From Streptomyces sp. NRRL F-5123 (lineage in GTDB: Bacteria > Actinomycetota > Actinomycetes > Streptomycetales > Streptomycetaceae): a stretch of DNA of 64,000 nucleotides. The notes under the pieces are model-generated. The model worked only from the letters and a program-made list of their open reading frames with translations. It ran no database searches and was not told the DNA's origin. The translations under genes and the position numbers were made by a program. Positions within the stretch are counted from its first letter, which is position 1. Each line of letters starts with the position of its first letter. Location of the stretch: NCBI RefSeq assembly GCF_000721495.1, contig NZ_JOHY01000029.1:1-64000 (forward strand), given 5' to 3'. Below, piece by piece: positions 18,013 through 26,576 of this stretch.

Positions 18013-19038
18013 ATGGATGAAGAGGTGGACGAGAGTCGGGTCACGCTCGCCCAGGTCGCCGAAACTGCCGGGGTCTCCGTCTCGACAGTTTCGAAAGTGC
18101 TGAACGGGCGTCAGGACGTCTCGGCGCTGACGAGGTTGAAAGTTGAACGACTCCTGGAGCTGCACGGATACCGCCGGACGACCCGTGGCGGATCCGAGGC
18201 GCCCCTGATCGAGATCGTCTTCCACGAGCTGGACGCCATCTGGGCCATGGAGCTGATCCTGGGCGTCGAGAAGGTCGCCAAGGAGATCGGCGGCAGCGTG
18301 GTGCTCACCGAGAGCGGGACCCGCCACTCGCCGGACAACGAGTGGATCGAGGGGGTCCTGCGGCGCCGCCCGATGGGCGTGATCCTGGTCTTCTCGGCGC
18401 TGCCCCACGAGTTCAAGCAGCAGCTCAGGAGCCGTTCGATCCCTTTTGTGATCATCGATCCGGCCGGCGACCCGGAGCCCGACGTGCCCTCGGTGGGGTC
18501 GGCGAACTGGTCCGGCGGTCTCGCCGCGACCCGGCATCTGATCGAACTCGGACACCGCCGTGTCGGAATAATCACAGGGCCCGAGGACATGATGTGCTCG
18601 CTCGCCCGGCTGGACGGCTTCCGCTCGGCCATGACGACCGCCGGTCTCGACATCGACCCCGACCTCATCGCCTTCGGTGACTTCCACGTCGAGGGCGGCT
18701 ACGAGCAGGCGATGCGGATGCTGGGCCGCCCCGACCGGCCCACCGCGATCTTCGCCGGCAGCGACCTGCAGGCCATCGGCGTCCTGGAGGCGGCGGGTGC
18801 GCACGGGCTGCGCACCCCCGTCGACCTCTCGGTGGTCGGCTACGACGACGTCGCCGTCGCCCAGTGGTCCCGCCCGGCCCTGACCACCGTGCGCCAGCCG
18901 CTGCGGCGGATGGCCGAGGAGGCCTCGCGGATGATGCTGCGGCTGCGCGCGGCGCCCGGCAGCACGTCCACCACCCGCATGGAGCTCGCCACCAGCCTGG
19001 TCATCCGGCGCAGCACCGCGCCGCCGCCGTCGGCCTGA
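18013..19038 (+). CDS. LacI-family regulator of the adjacent sugar operon (BxlR-like)
   Basis: 341 aa. HTH VTLAQVAETAGVSVSTVSKVLNG at residues about 10-32, then a hinge and a periplasmic-binding-like effector domain ending with the LacI-typical SVVGYDDVAVAQW and TTVRQP. It is divergent from the importer/GH3 operon and presumably represses it until a sugar inducer binds. There is no Shine-Dalgarno; TACGCT at 17999-18004 sits 8 nt before the ATG, so the mRNA may be leaderless. The HTH codons contain another TTTCGAAA (18089-18096). Confidence 0.88.
   Translation: MDEEVDESRVTLAQVAETAGVSVSTVSKVLNGRQDVSALTRLKVERLLELHGYRRTTRGGSEAPLIEIVFHELDAIWAMELILGVEKVAKEIGGSVVLTESGTRHSPDNEWIEGVLRRRPMGVILVFSALPHEFKQQLRSRSIPFVIIDPAGDPEPDVPSVGSANWSGGLAATRHLIELGHRRVGIITGPEDMMCSLARLDGFRSAMTTAGLDIDPDLIAFGDFHVEGGYEQAMRMLGRPDRPTAIFAGSDLQAIGVLEAAGAHGLRTPVDLSVVGYDDVAVAQWSRPALTTVRQPLRRMAEEASRMMLRLRAAPGSTSTTRMELATSLVIRRSTAPPPSA
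18089..18096. promoter_or_regulatory. Possible operator inside the lacI HTH coding sequence
   Basis: TTTCGAAA falls on codons for T-V-S-K (ACA GTT TCG AAA) of the recognition helix. ACA, GTT and AAA are rarely chosen in this GC-rich genome, suggesting that the DNA word itself is conserved. It matches the three sites in the neighbouring promoter region. Confidence 0.4.
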
Positions 19039-19098
19039 TCACGAGGTCACCCGCCCGGGGGCGGATGACCCGGGGCGTCGAGCGGTATTTTTGAACAT

Positions 19099-20286
19099 AT
19101 GCCCCTGAACGGTGCATCCGACGGCACGCATCTGCCGAGGGTCGCCTACTCGACGACGGCCCGGCTGGCGGCCGCGCTGCTGCTGCTCGGGCTGCTGCTG
19201 GTCGTCGACGTCGCCGGCGGGGAGCGGATCAGGATCGGCGGGCTCATGGTGGGGGTGCCCGCGCTGTCGGCGGTCTTCCTCGGCCCCTGGGCCGTCCTGC
19301 TGCTGGTCGCCGCCACCTTCCCGTGCCTGGCGATCGCGGCCTGGAACAACGGTCAGCTCGACGCGGTGAACTTCCCCGTCGTCATGGCCACCACCACCCT
19401 CATCGGCGGCGCGTCCGTGCTGGCCGCCGCCGTCCGGCAGCGCCGCGAACGCGAGCTGGCCCAGGCCAGGTGGGTCGCCGCGGTCACCCAGCGGGCCCTG
19501 CTGCGCCCGCTGCCGTCCCGGCTCGGCCCGCTCGCCATCGCGTCCACCTACCTCGCCGCCGACCGCGAGGCGGCCATCGGCGGTGACCTCTACGCCGCCG
19601 CGGACCTCGGCGGCGGCCGCATCCGCGTGATGGTCGGCGACGTCCAGGGCAAGGGCATGGCCGCCGTGGAGGTCACCGGCATGCTGCTGGCCGCCTTCCG
19701 CCGCAGCGCCCGCCACCGCACCCCACTGCGCGCGCTGCCCGCGGACCTCGACGAGAGCCTGCGTGACGACCTCACCGACCTCACGGACTCCGCGGAACTC
19801 CCGCTGGAACCGCTGCCCCCGCCGCCCTCCGCACACGAGCCCGAGCCCGCGGCGGCTCCCGTCACCGCCGGCTTCCTGGAGCGCTTCGTGACGGCCGTGG
19901 TGGTCGACGTCGCCCCCGGCGGCGGAAGCATCAGCATCGTGAACTGCGGCCACCCGCCGCCGATCCTGCTGCACCGTGGCGAGGTCCTGCCGCTGGAGTC
20001 CGCGCACCCCGCGGTGCCGTTGGGCCTCGGCGACCTCACGCCGGAGACCCAGCAGCTGGACACGTACGACCTCGCGGTCGGCGACGTGCTGCTGCTCTAC
20101 ACCGACGGTGTGATCGAGGCCAGGGACGACGACGGCGCCTTCTACCCGCTGACCGAGCGGCTCGTGCACTGGAGCGGCCTCGCCCCCGCCGACCTGCTCA
20201 CCGCCCTGACCGCGGACCTGGCCCGGCACGTCGGCAGCCGCCTCGGCGACGACGTCGCGGTGGTGGCCCTGCAGCGGAGGGCGTGA
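19099..20286 (+). CDS. Membrane PP2C-type serine phosphatase (SpoIIE/RsbU family)
   Basis: 395 aa. The N-terminus has about three membrane helices (LAAALLLLGLLLVVDVAG; VPALSAVFLGPWAVLLLVAA; a third after the WNNGQLDAVNFP loop). From about residue 130 a PP2C SpoIIE domain follows: GGDLYAAADLGGGRIRVMVG, DVQGKGMAAVEVTG, VNCGHPPPILL, LLYTDGVIEARDDDG and GDDVAVV supply the metal-binding Asp residues. A ~50-residue Pro/Glu-rich insertion (about 235-260) is present. Such phosphatases act on anti-anti-sigma factors in development and stress. TATTTT lies 7 nt before the ATG and no Shine-Dalgarno is seen, suggesting a leaderless mRNA. Confidence 0.85.
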   Translation: MPLNGASDGTHLPRVAYSTTARLAAALLLLGLLLVVDVAGGERIRIGGLMVGVPALSAVFLGPWAVLLLVAATFPCLAIAAWNNGQLDAVNFPVVMATTTLIGGASVLAAAVRQRRERELAQARWVAAVTQRALLRPLPSRLGPLAIASTYLAADREAAIGGDLYAAADLGGGRIRVMVGDVQGKGMAAVEVTGMLLAAFRRSARHRTPLRALPADLDESLRDDLTDLTDSAELPLEPLPPPPSAHEPEPAAAPVTAGFLERFVTAVVVDVAPGGGSISIVNCGHPPPILLHRGEVLPLESAHPAVPLGLGDLTPETQQLDTYDLAVGDVLLLYTDGVIEARDDDGAFYPLTERLVHWSGLAPADLLTALTADLARHVGSRLGDDVAVVALQRRA

Positions 20287-20564
20287 CCGCACCCGCGCCG
20301 TCCCGGCCCGGCCGCGCGACCTGCCCGCAGCACCTGCACCGCGCCTCCGCAGCGGGGCGCCCACCGCCCACCGGGGGGTTTTCGGCGCGCCGCCGCGTGC
20401 CACGGGCGGCGCCCGGCCGCCCCGCGGTTAGTGTGCGCTGACCACCGGGCGGGGTGCCGTACCGCTCCGCGCGGCCCGTCCGTACGCCCGCCGACCGCAC
20501 CCGCGGGCCGCGCCGTTCGTATACGATCCGGGCGCGCCGCGGGCGCCGAGCCAGGAGGCGACCC

Positions 20565-21980
20565 ATCAGCGAGCAGACCCCGGCCGCCCCCGCTCCCGCC
20601 ACCCCCGCCGGCGCGGCGCCCGGCAGCCAGCCGAAGGAGGCCGACGCGCTGCGGGACATGCTGCGCCGGCCGCAGTACCGGCGGGCGCTGGTCTTCAGCG
20701 GGTTGATCGGCATCCCGGTGTCGCTCGTCGCCTTCTGGTTCCTGGCCGCCCTGCACGAGCTCCAGCACCTCATCTGGACCCAATGGCCGCACGACCTCGG
20801 CTACGACCGGGCGCCGTGGTGGTGGTCACTGGCCGGTGCGGCCGTCGCGGGCGCGGGCACCGCCCTGGTGGTGCTGCGCTTCCCCGGCCGCGGCGGGCAC
20901 GTGCCGGTGGCCGGCCTGCACTCCGGCGGCGCCACCCCGGCATCGCTGCCGGGTGTGGTCCTCGCCGCGCTGTGCTGCCTGCCCTTCGGCGTCGTGCTCG
21001 GGCCCGAGGCGCCGCTCATTGCGCTCGGCGGCGGCCTGGCGCTGCTCTTCCGCGACCTGGTCCGCGCCCCCGCCACGCAGGCGAGCACCGCGCTGGTCGG
21101 CGCCGCGGGCGCCGCCGCGGCCATCGCCGCGATCTTCGGCAACCCGCTGGTGGCCGCCGTCATGCTGATGGAGGTCGCCGGTGTCGGCGGGCCCCAGCTC
21201 TTCGCCGTCATGCTGCCCGCGCTGCTGTCCAGCGGCGTCGGCGCGATCGTCTTCACCGGCTTCGGCCACTGGACCGGGCTGAAGACCGGCAGCCTGGAGA
21301 TCGGACTGCCCGCGCCCCCGCTGCTCGACGCCGGCGACGTGGTGTGGTCGGTGCTGATGGCCGCGCTCATCGCGGTCGTGATCCACTACGTCATGCTGGC
21401 CGGCCGCCGCACCGCGATCCTGGTCGCCGCCCACCCGCTGCGCAACACGCTCCTCGCCGCGCTCGCCATGGGGAGCTGCGCCGCCGCGTACACCGGCATC
21501 ACCGGGCGGTCGCCGACGGACGTCGCCCTGTCCGGGCAGTCCACGCTGCCGGACCTGGCCGCGCACCCGCACGCCTGGTCGGTGGGCGCGCTGGTCGCGG
21601 TGCTGGCCTTCAAGTCCGCGGGCTACGCGCTGAGCCTCGGCAGCCTGCGCGGCGGGCCGATCTTCCCCTCGCTCTTCCTCGGCGCGGCCTTCGGGGTGCT
21701 GCTCGCACCGCTGCCCGGCTTCGGCGTCGTGCCCGCCACGGCTGCGGGGATGGCCGCGGCGACGGCCGCCGCGATGCGGCTGCCGGTGAGCACCGTGGTG
21801 CTGGTGGCGCTGCTGCTCGGCCACACCGGCTCGCTGCCCGTGGTGGTGCTGGCAGCGGTGACCGCCTTCGTGATCATCGAACTGCTCCCCGAGGGCCCGC
21901 CCGTCCCGCCCTTCCGCGACCGCACCGGCTCCCGCGCGCCCTCCGGTCCGGCCTCCGGTCCGGCCTCCGGCTCCGGCTGA
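20565..21980 (+). CDS. CLC-family chloride channel/antiporter, probable ATC start codon
   Basis: 471 aa as set here; about ten membrane helices. CLC signatures: GVVLGPEAPLIALGGGLALL (variant of GREGP with the gating Glu), GGPIFPSLFLGAAFG (the GxFxP anion site) and LHSGGATPAS for the first selectivity motif. Homologous sequence begins immediately before residue SEQTPAAPAP. Perfect AGGAGG lies 6 nt before an ATC codon at 20565, while the nearest in-frame GTG (20454) gives an Arg-rich tail and the next ATG (20658) has poor spacing. So translation probably begins at ATC, or the original ATG/GTG was mutated. The stop is 11 bp from the convergent response regulator. Confidence 0.8.
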   Translation: MSEQTPAAPAPATPAGAAPGSQPKEADALRDMLRRPQYRRALVFSGLIGIPVSLVAFWFLAALHELQHLIWTQWPHDLGYDRAPWWWSLAGAAVAGAGTALVVLRFPGRGGHVPVAGLHSGGATPASLPGVVLAALCCLPFGVVLGPEAPLIALGGGLALLFRDLVRAPATQASTALVGAAGAAAAIAAIFGNPLVAAVMLMEVAGVGGPQLFAVMLPALLSSGVGAIVFTGFGHWTGLKTGSLEIGLPAPPLLDAGDVVWSVLMAALIAVVIHYVMLAGRRTAILVAAHPLRNTLLAALAMGSCAAAYTGITGRSPTDVALSGQSTLPDLAAHPHAWSVGALVAVLAFKSAGYALSLGSLRGGPIFPSLFLGAAFGVLLAPLPGFGVVPATAAGMAAATAAAMRLPVSTVVLVALLLGHTGSLPVVVLAAVTAFVIIELLPEGPPVPPFRDRTGSRAPSGPASGPASGSG

Positions 21981-21991
21981 GCGTCCGCCTC

Positions 21992-22693
21992 TCACCGGCC
22001 CGACGGCGTGACCAGGCCCGTCTCGTACGCCATGACGACCGCCTGGGTGCGGTCGCGCAGCCCCAGCTTGGCCAGGATCCGGCTCACATGCGTCTTGACG
22101 GTCTCCTCCGTGACCGTCAGCTGCGCGGCGATCTCCGCGTTGGACAGGCCCTGCGCGACCAGCCGCAGCACCTGCGTCTCGCGCGGGGTCAGCGCGGACA
22201 GCTCGGCGGACGGCCGGGCGGCGGGGGAGTCGGGGGCGGCGGCCGGGCGGAGGCGGGCGAACTCGGCGATCAGCCGGCGCGTCACGCCCGGTGCGAGCAG
22301 CGCCTCTCCCGCCGCGACGATCCGCACCGCCTCGAAGAGGCGCTCCGCCGTGACGTCCTTGAGCAGGAAGCCGCTCGCCCCGGCGCACAGCGCGTCGTAG
22401 ACGTAGGCGTCCAGGTCGAACGTGGTCAGGATGAGCACCCGTGGCGCGGCGCCCTCCGCGGACGTCAGCCGCCGGGTCGCCTCGATGCCGTCCAGCACCG
22501 GCATCCGGACGTCCATCAGCACGACGTCGGGCGCCAGCTCGCCGCACGCGGCCACGGCCTCGGCCCCGTCGCACGCCGTGCCGACGACGGTGAAGTCCTG
22601 CTGGGTGTCCAGCAGCGCCGCGAAGCCCGTCCGCACCACCTGGTGGTCGTCCGCGACGAGGACCCGCACCGGCGGCGGGGGAGCGGCGCTCAC
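21992..22693 (-). CDS. NarL/DesR-type response regulator
   Basis: 233 aa. Receiver domain with acidic pocket Asp15-Asp16, phospho-acceptor Asp61 (VVLMDVRMP) and Lys in GFLLKDVTAE. A LuxR-type HTH lies at about 165-225 (LTPRETQVLRLVAQGLSNAE and TVKTHVSRILAKL). GTG 22693 overlaps the histidine-kinase stop codon (GTGA). The pair is divergent from an ABC exporter that it likely controls. Confidence 0.9.
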   Translation of the reverse strand: MSAAPPPPVRVLVADDHQVVRTGFAALLDTQQDFTVVGTACDGAEAVAACGELAPDVVLMDVRMPVLDGIEATRRLTSAEGAAPRVLILTTFDLDAYVYDALCAGASGFLLKDVTAERLFEAVRIVAAGEALLAPGVTRRLIAEFARLRPAAAPDSPAARPSAELSALTPRETQVLRLVAQGLSNAEIAAQLTVTEETVKTHVSRILAKLGLRDRTQAVVMAYETGLVTPSGR

Positions 22694-23898
22694 CGCAGCA
22701 CCTCCGCGCCGGCCGGGAGCGTGGCCTCGACCACGAAGCCGCCGCCCGGAGCCCGCCCGCAGCTGAGCGTGCCGCCCGCCGCCGCGGCGCGCTCCCGCAT
22801 CCCGGGCAGGCCGTGCCCGCCGGACACCCCGGCGGCAGCCGGTGCGGCGCCCGGTCCCGGCCCGTTGTCGCGCACCCGCAGCCGCAACGCGTCGTGCGCG
22901 TAGTGCAGTTCCACATCCACCGCAGCGCCCCTGGCGTGCCGCCGTACGTTGGTCAGCGCCTCCTGGACGATGCGGAAGGCCGCCAGCTCCACCCCCGGGT
23001 CCAGCGCCGCGGCCGGGCCGGACACGATCAGCCGCACGCCCGCGCCCGAGGCGCTCCTGGCCTCGTCGACCAGCTCGGTGAGCTGCTGCAGGCCCGGCTG
23101 CGGGCGGCGCTCGGCCGCGTCCACCTCGGCGTCCTGCCGCAGCACCCCGAGCAGCCGGCGCATCTCGGTCAGCCCGGCGCGGGCGGTGTCGCCGATGTCC
23201 GACAGCCGCTGCGCACCCGCGGGCGGCATCCCGGGCGTGGTCAGCCGTGCGGTCTCCGCCTGGACCGCGATCATGGATATGTGGTGCGCCACCACGTCGT
23301 GCAACTCCCGGGCTATTCGGGCCCGCTCACCGCGCGCGGTGTGCTCCAGCAGGCTGCGCGCGCTGACCTGCCGGGCCGCGCTGTGCACCCTGGCCTCCGC
23401 CCGCGCCGCCCGTGCGGCCCCGGCCCACGCCGCGGCCGGCGCGGCGGACGCGGCCAGCAGTGCCAGCACCCGCGCCTCCCCCGCCAGGCGCGGGTCGCAC
23501 AGCGCGGCCACCGGGAAGGGCACGGCCAGGCCCACCGCGAGCGCCACCCGCGCACCGCCCCCCGCCGGCGCCCCCGCGGCCAGCCGGTGCAGGGTCAGCG
23601 GCACCGCCACCGCCCCGGCTGCCGTGAACGTGCCGAACGCGGCCAGGGACAGCACCGCTGCCGTCACTCCCGCGACCGCCGCAGGCGGCGCGGACAGGAA
23701 CACCGGCGGCACCGTCGTCGCGAGTGCCAGCAGCGCCACCACCAGCAGCGCGAACGCTGGTGAGCCCCCGCCGCCCGCCACCGCGACCCGCACCGCCGCC
23801 TCCGTGACCGCGGCAGCGGCGAGCAGCGCCGCCACCACCGCCGGAGCCCGTGGCGACGCCGCGAACTCCCCGACCCTCGTGGTGTCCTTCGGCCTCAC
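22690..23898 (-). CDS. DesK/NarX-type membrane sensor histidine kinase
   Basis: 402 aa. About five membrane helices in residues 15-165, then HisKA_3 with phospho-acceptor His200 in ERARIARELHDVVAHHISMI and an HATPase domain (RVRDNGPGPG, GHGLPGMRERAAAAGGTLS). There is no large sensory extracellular domain, so it may sense membrane state or an integral-membrane signal. GTG 23898 has GGAG 9 nt upstream and a normal length; the frame also extends upstream without motif support. Translationally coupled with its response regulator. Confidence 0.87.
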   Translation of the reverse strand: MRPKDTTRVGEFAASPRAPAVVAALLAAAAVTEAAVRVAVAGGGGSPAFALLVVALLALATTVPPVFLSAPPAAVAGVTAAVLSLAAFGTFTAAGAVAVPLTLHRLAAGAPAGGGARVALAVGLAVPFPVAALCDPRLAGEARVLALLAASAAPAAAWAGAARAARAEARVHSAARQVSARSLLEHTARGERARIARELHDVVAHHISMIAVQAETARLTTPGMPPAGAQRLSDIGDTARAGLTEMRRLLGVLRQDAEVDAAERRPQPGLQQLTELVDEARSASGAGVRLIVSGPAAALDPGVELAAFRIVQEALTNVRRHARGAAVDVELHYAHDALRLRVRDNGPGPGAAPAAAGVSGGHGLPGMRERAAAAGGTLSCGRAPGGGFVVEATLPAGAEVLR

Positions 23899-23984
23899 AC
23901 CGGCATTCTCCCGCCAAGTCCGCACCCGGCGCGTCCTCCTGACCAGGGACCCCGCCGTACATCTCAGGGGGGACACCACCCGTC

Positions 23985-24010
23985 CGGCGTACCCCTGCGA
24001 CGGTACGCCG
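23985..24010. promoter_or_regulatory. 9-bp inverted repeat between two-component system and ABC exporter
   Basis: CGGCGTACC-8nt-GGTACGCCG, perfect arms, centred in the 168-bp divergent gap. It fits the dyad size bound by NarL-type response regulators and sits upstream of both transcription units. TAGCCT at 24053-24058 is 8 nt before the ATPase start and may be its -10 element with a leaderless mRNA. Confidence 0.6.
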
Positions 24011-24066
24011 AGGACCGCTCCGCCGCGTGACGCGCCGCGGCCCCCCGTTTCCTAGCCTCGTCTGTC

Positions 24067-24987
24067 ATGGAAGCAACCATCGAAGTCCGCGACCTGCGCA
24101 AGCGGTTCGGGACGGCACCGGCACTGGACGGGATGACCTTCACCGTCACCCCCGGGCGGATCACCGGTTTCGTCGGGCCGAACGGCGCCGGCAAGTCCAC
24201 CACCATGCGCGTGGTCCTCGGCCTGGACGCCGCCGACTCCGGCACCGCGCTGATCGGCGGCCGCCCCTACCGCGAGCTGCGCAACCCGCTCTCCCACGTC
24301 GGCTCGCTGCTGGACGCCGGCGCGCTCCAGCCCAGCCGCAGCGCCCGCGGCCACCTGCTGTGGCTCGCGCACTCGCAGGGCCTGCCCGCGCGCCGCGTCG
24401 ACGAGGTCGTCGAGCAGGCCGGCCTGCGGCAGGCGGCCCGCCGCAAGGCGGGCGGCTTCTCGCTGGGCATGCGCCAGCGGCTCGGCATCGCCGCCGCGCT
24501 GCTCGGCGACCCGCCGGTGCTCGTCATGGACGAGCCCTTCAACGGCATGGACCCCGAAGGCATCGTGTGGATACGCGGTCTGCTGCGGTCGCTCGCCGCC
24601 GAGGGCCGCGCGGTCCTGGTCTCCAGCCATCTGATGAGCGAACTCCAGGACACCGCCCACCACCTGCTGGTCGTCGGTCGCGGCAAGGTCATCGCCGACA
24701 CCGGGGTCGCCGAGCTGATCGCGGCGGCCTCCGGCGACCGGGTCGAGCTGCGCACGACCGAGCGGGTCCGCGCCATGACCCTGCTCACGCAGGCCGGCGC
24801 CACCGTCGCGGCCACCGGCGGTGACACCCTCACCGTCGCCGGTCTGGCCGCCGAGCAGGTCACCGCGCTGCTCGGGCGGGCCGACCTGCCCTTCTCCGAA
24901 GTGAGCGCGCACCGCGCCACGCTGGAGGAGGCATACATGGAACTGACCCGCGACGCCGTCGAATTCCGGTCCGGAGGTGCGCTGTGA
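24067..24987 (+). CDS. ABC-2 exporter ATP-binding protein
   Basis: 306 aa. Walker A GPNGAGKST (37-45), signature FSLGMRQRLGIAAALLGDPP, Walker B VLVMDEPFNGMDP and switch His in VSSHLMSELQ. The DRA-type C-terminal extension (DRVELRTTERVRAMTLLTQ) is typical of drug or lantibiotic exporters. It powers the two permeases that follow, each overlapping by GTGA. Regulation by the divergent two-component system is inferred from the layout. Confidence 0.9.
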   Translation: MEATIEVRDLRKRFGTAPALDGMTFTVTPGRITGFVGPNGAGKSTTMRVVLGLDAADSGTALIGGRPYRELRNPLSHVGSLLDAGALQPSRSARGHLLWLAHSQGLPARRVDEVVEQAGLRQAARRKAGGFSLGMRQRLGIAAALLGDPPVLVMDEPFNGMDPEGIVWIRGLLRSLAAEGRAVLVSSHLMSELQDTAHHLLVVGRGKVIADTGVAELIAAASGDRVELRTTERVRAMTLLTQAGATVAATGGDTLTVAGLAAEQVTALLGRADLPFSEVSAHRATLEEAYMELTRDAVEFRSGGAL

Positions 24988-26576
24988 CCGCGCCCGCTCC
25001 AGGGACCACGACCCCCTACCGTTCCCCGCAGACGCCCGGCCGGGACGGCTTCCTGCCGCTGCTGCACGCGGAGTTCACCAAAATCCGGACGGTACGAGGC
25101 TGGGTCGTCGGCCTCCTCGTCGCGGCAGTCGTCACCGTCGCCGTGGGCCTGCTCGGTGCGGCGGGCAGCAGCATCGTCTGCAACGGCCCCGACGGCGGCG
25201 CGTGCGACCACACCGCGCTCACCGGCCCCGGCGGTGTGGAGGTCCGCGACGCCCTGACGTTCGTGCACCGCCCGCTCACCGGCGACGGCTCCGTGACCGC
25301 CCGGATCACCTCGCTCACCGGCCGCTACGCGCCCGGGGGCCACGCCGAACCGGGATCGGGCAGCAGCGGGCTCGCCTCCGGCGTGCAGCCCTGGGCCAAG
25401 GCCGGTGTCATCGTCAAGGACGGTACGCAGCCGGGCTCGGCGTACGCCGCGGTCGCGCTCAGCGGCGCGCACGGCGTGCGGATGCAGTACGACTACACCC
25501 ACGACGTGGCCGGCCTGCCCGGCAAGGTCACCACCGCTTCCCCCCGGTGGCTGCGGCTGACCCGCAGCGGCGACACCCTCACCGGCTACGACTCCGCCGA
25601 CGGCACCCACTGGACGCGGATCGGCACGGCGCGGCTCGCCGGGCTTCCGGCCACCGTGCAGATCGGGCTGTTCACCACCTCGCCGGAATACGTCGTCACC
25701 AGCCGCTCCGTCAACGGCGCCTCGGTGGACGGCGGCCCCAGCACCGCGACCGCCTCCTTCGACTCGGTCACCGTGCGGGGCGCCGCGGGCGGTGACTGGA
25801 CCGGCGACACCGTCGGCGGCGGTCCCGACCAGGACCCCGACCTGGGCTACCGGCAGTCCGGCGGCACCTACACGCTCACCGGCAGCGGGGACGTCGCCCC
25901 GCTCGTCCACGGCCGCGACGAACCCGGCAAGTCCGTCGAGGACTGCCTCATCGGCGCCTTCGCCGGGCTCGTCGTGGTGACGGTCGTTGCCGCGATGTCG
26001 GTCACCGCCGAATACCGCCGCGGGCTGATCCGCACCACCTTCGCGGCTGCGCCCCGCCGCGGACAGGTGCTGGCGGCCAAGGCCGTCGTCGTCGGCGGGC
26101 TGTGCTTCGCCACCGGACTGGTCGCGTCGCTGGCAGCGGTGTGGCTCGTCGAGGCGGTCGAGAAGCACAAGCACTTCCCGCTCCACCATCTGGCCGCCGG
26201 AACCGAGATGCGGGTGGTCCTCGGCACCGCCGGGCTCTTCGCCGTCACCGGCGTCCTGGCGCTGGCCGTCGGCACGCTGCTGCGGCGCAGCGCGGGCGCG
26301 GTCACCGCGGTCGTGGTCGCCATCGTGGTGCCGTACATCCTCGCGGTCTCCGGGATGCTGCCCACCGGCCCGTCCCGCTGGCTCACCCGCGTCACCCCCG
26401 CCGCAGCCTTCGCCGTCCAGCAGAGCGCCCACCAGTACGCGCAGGTCACCGCGGACTACTCACCCGGTGACGGGTATTTCCCGCTCGACCCGTGGGCCGG
26501 ATTCGCGGTGCTGTGCGGCTGGGCCGCCGCCGCTGTCGCGCTCGCCGCGGTGCGCCTGCGCCGGAGGGACGCGTGA
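24984..26576 (+). CDS. ABC-2 permease with large extracellular concanavalin-like domain
   Basis: 530 aa. The first membrane helix (GWVVGLLVAAVVTVAVGLLG, about 35-54) is followed by a ~230-residue extracellular insert (about 70-300) with a LamG/DUF1349-like pattern: SVTARITSLTGRYA, WAKAGVIVKDG, WLRLTRSGDTLTGYDSADGT and HWTRIGTARL. Then come four to five helices including LIGAFAGLVVVTVVAAMSVT and the ABC-2 AEYRRGLIRTTFAAAPRR stretch. Start GTG 24984 overlaps the ATPase stop and has GGAGG. The insert could recognise a sugar or cell-wall ligand; this is inference. Confidence 0.82.
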   Translation: MTAPAPGTTTPYRSPQTPGRDGFLPLLHAEFTKIRTVRGWVVGLLVAAVVTVAVGLLGAAGSSIVCNGPDGGACDHTALTGPGGVEVRDALTFVHRPLTGDGSVTARITSLTGRYAPGGHAEPGSGSSGLASGVQPWAKAGVIVKDGTQPGSAYAAVALSGAHGVRMQYDYTHDVAGLPGKVTTASPRWLRLTRSGDTLTGYDSADGTHWTRIGTARLAGLPATVQIGLFTTSPEYVVTSRSVNGASVDGGPSTATASFDSVTVRGAAGGDWTGDTVGGGPDQDPDLGYRQSGGTYTLTGSGDVAPLVHGRDEPGKSVEDCLIGAFAGLVVVTVVAAMSVTAEYRRGLIRTTFAAAPRRGQVLAAKAVVVGGLCFATGLVASLAAVWLVEAVEKHKHFPLHHLAAGTEMRVVLGTAGLFAVTGVLALAVGTLLRRSAGAVTAVVVAIVVPYILAVSGMLPTGPSRWLTRVTPAAAFAVQQSAHQYAQVTADYSPGDGYFPLDPWAGFAVLCGWAAAAVALAAVRLRRRDA

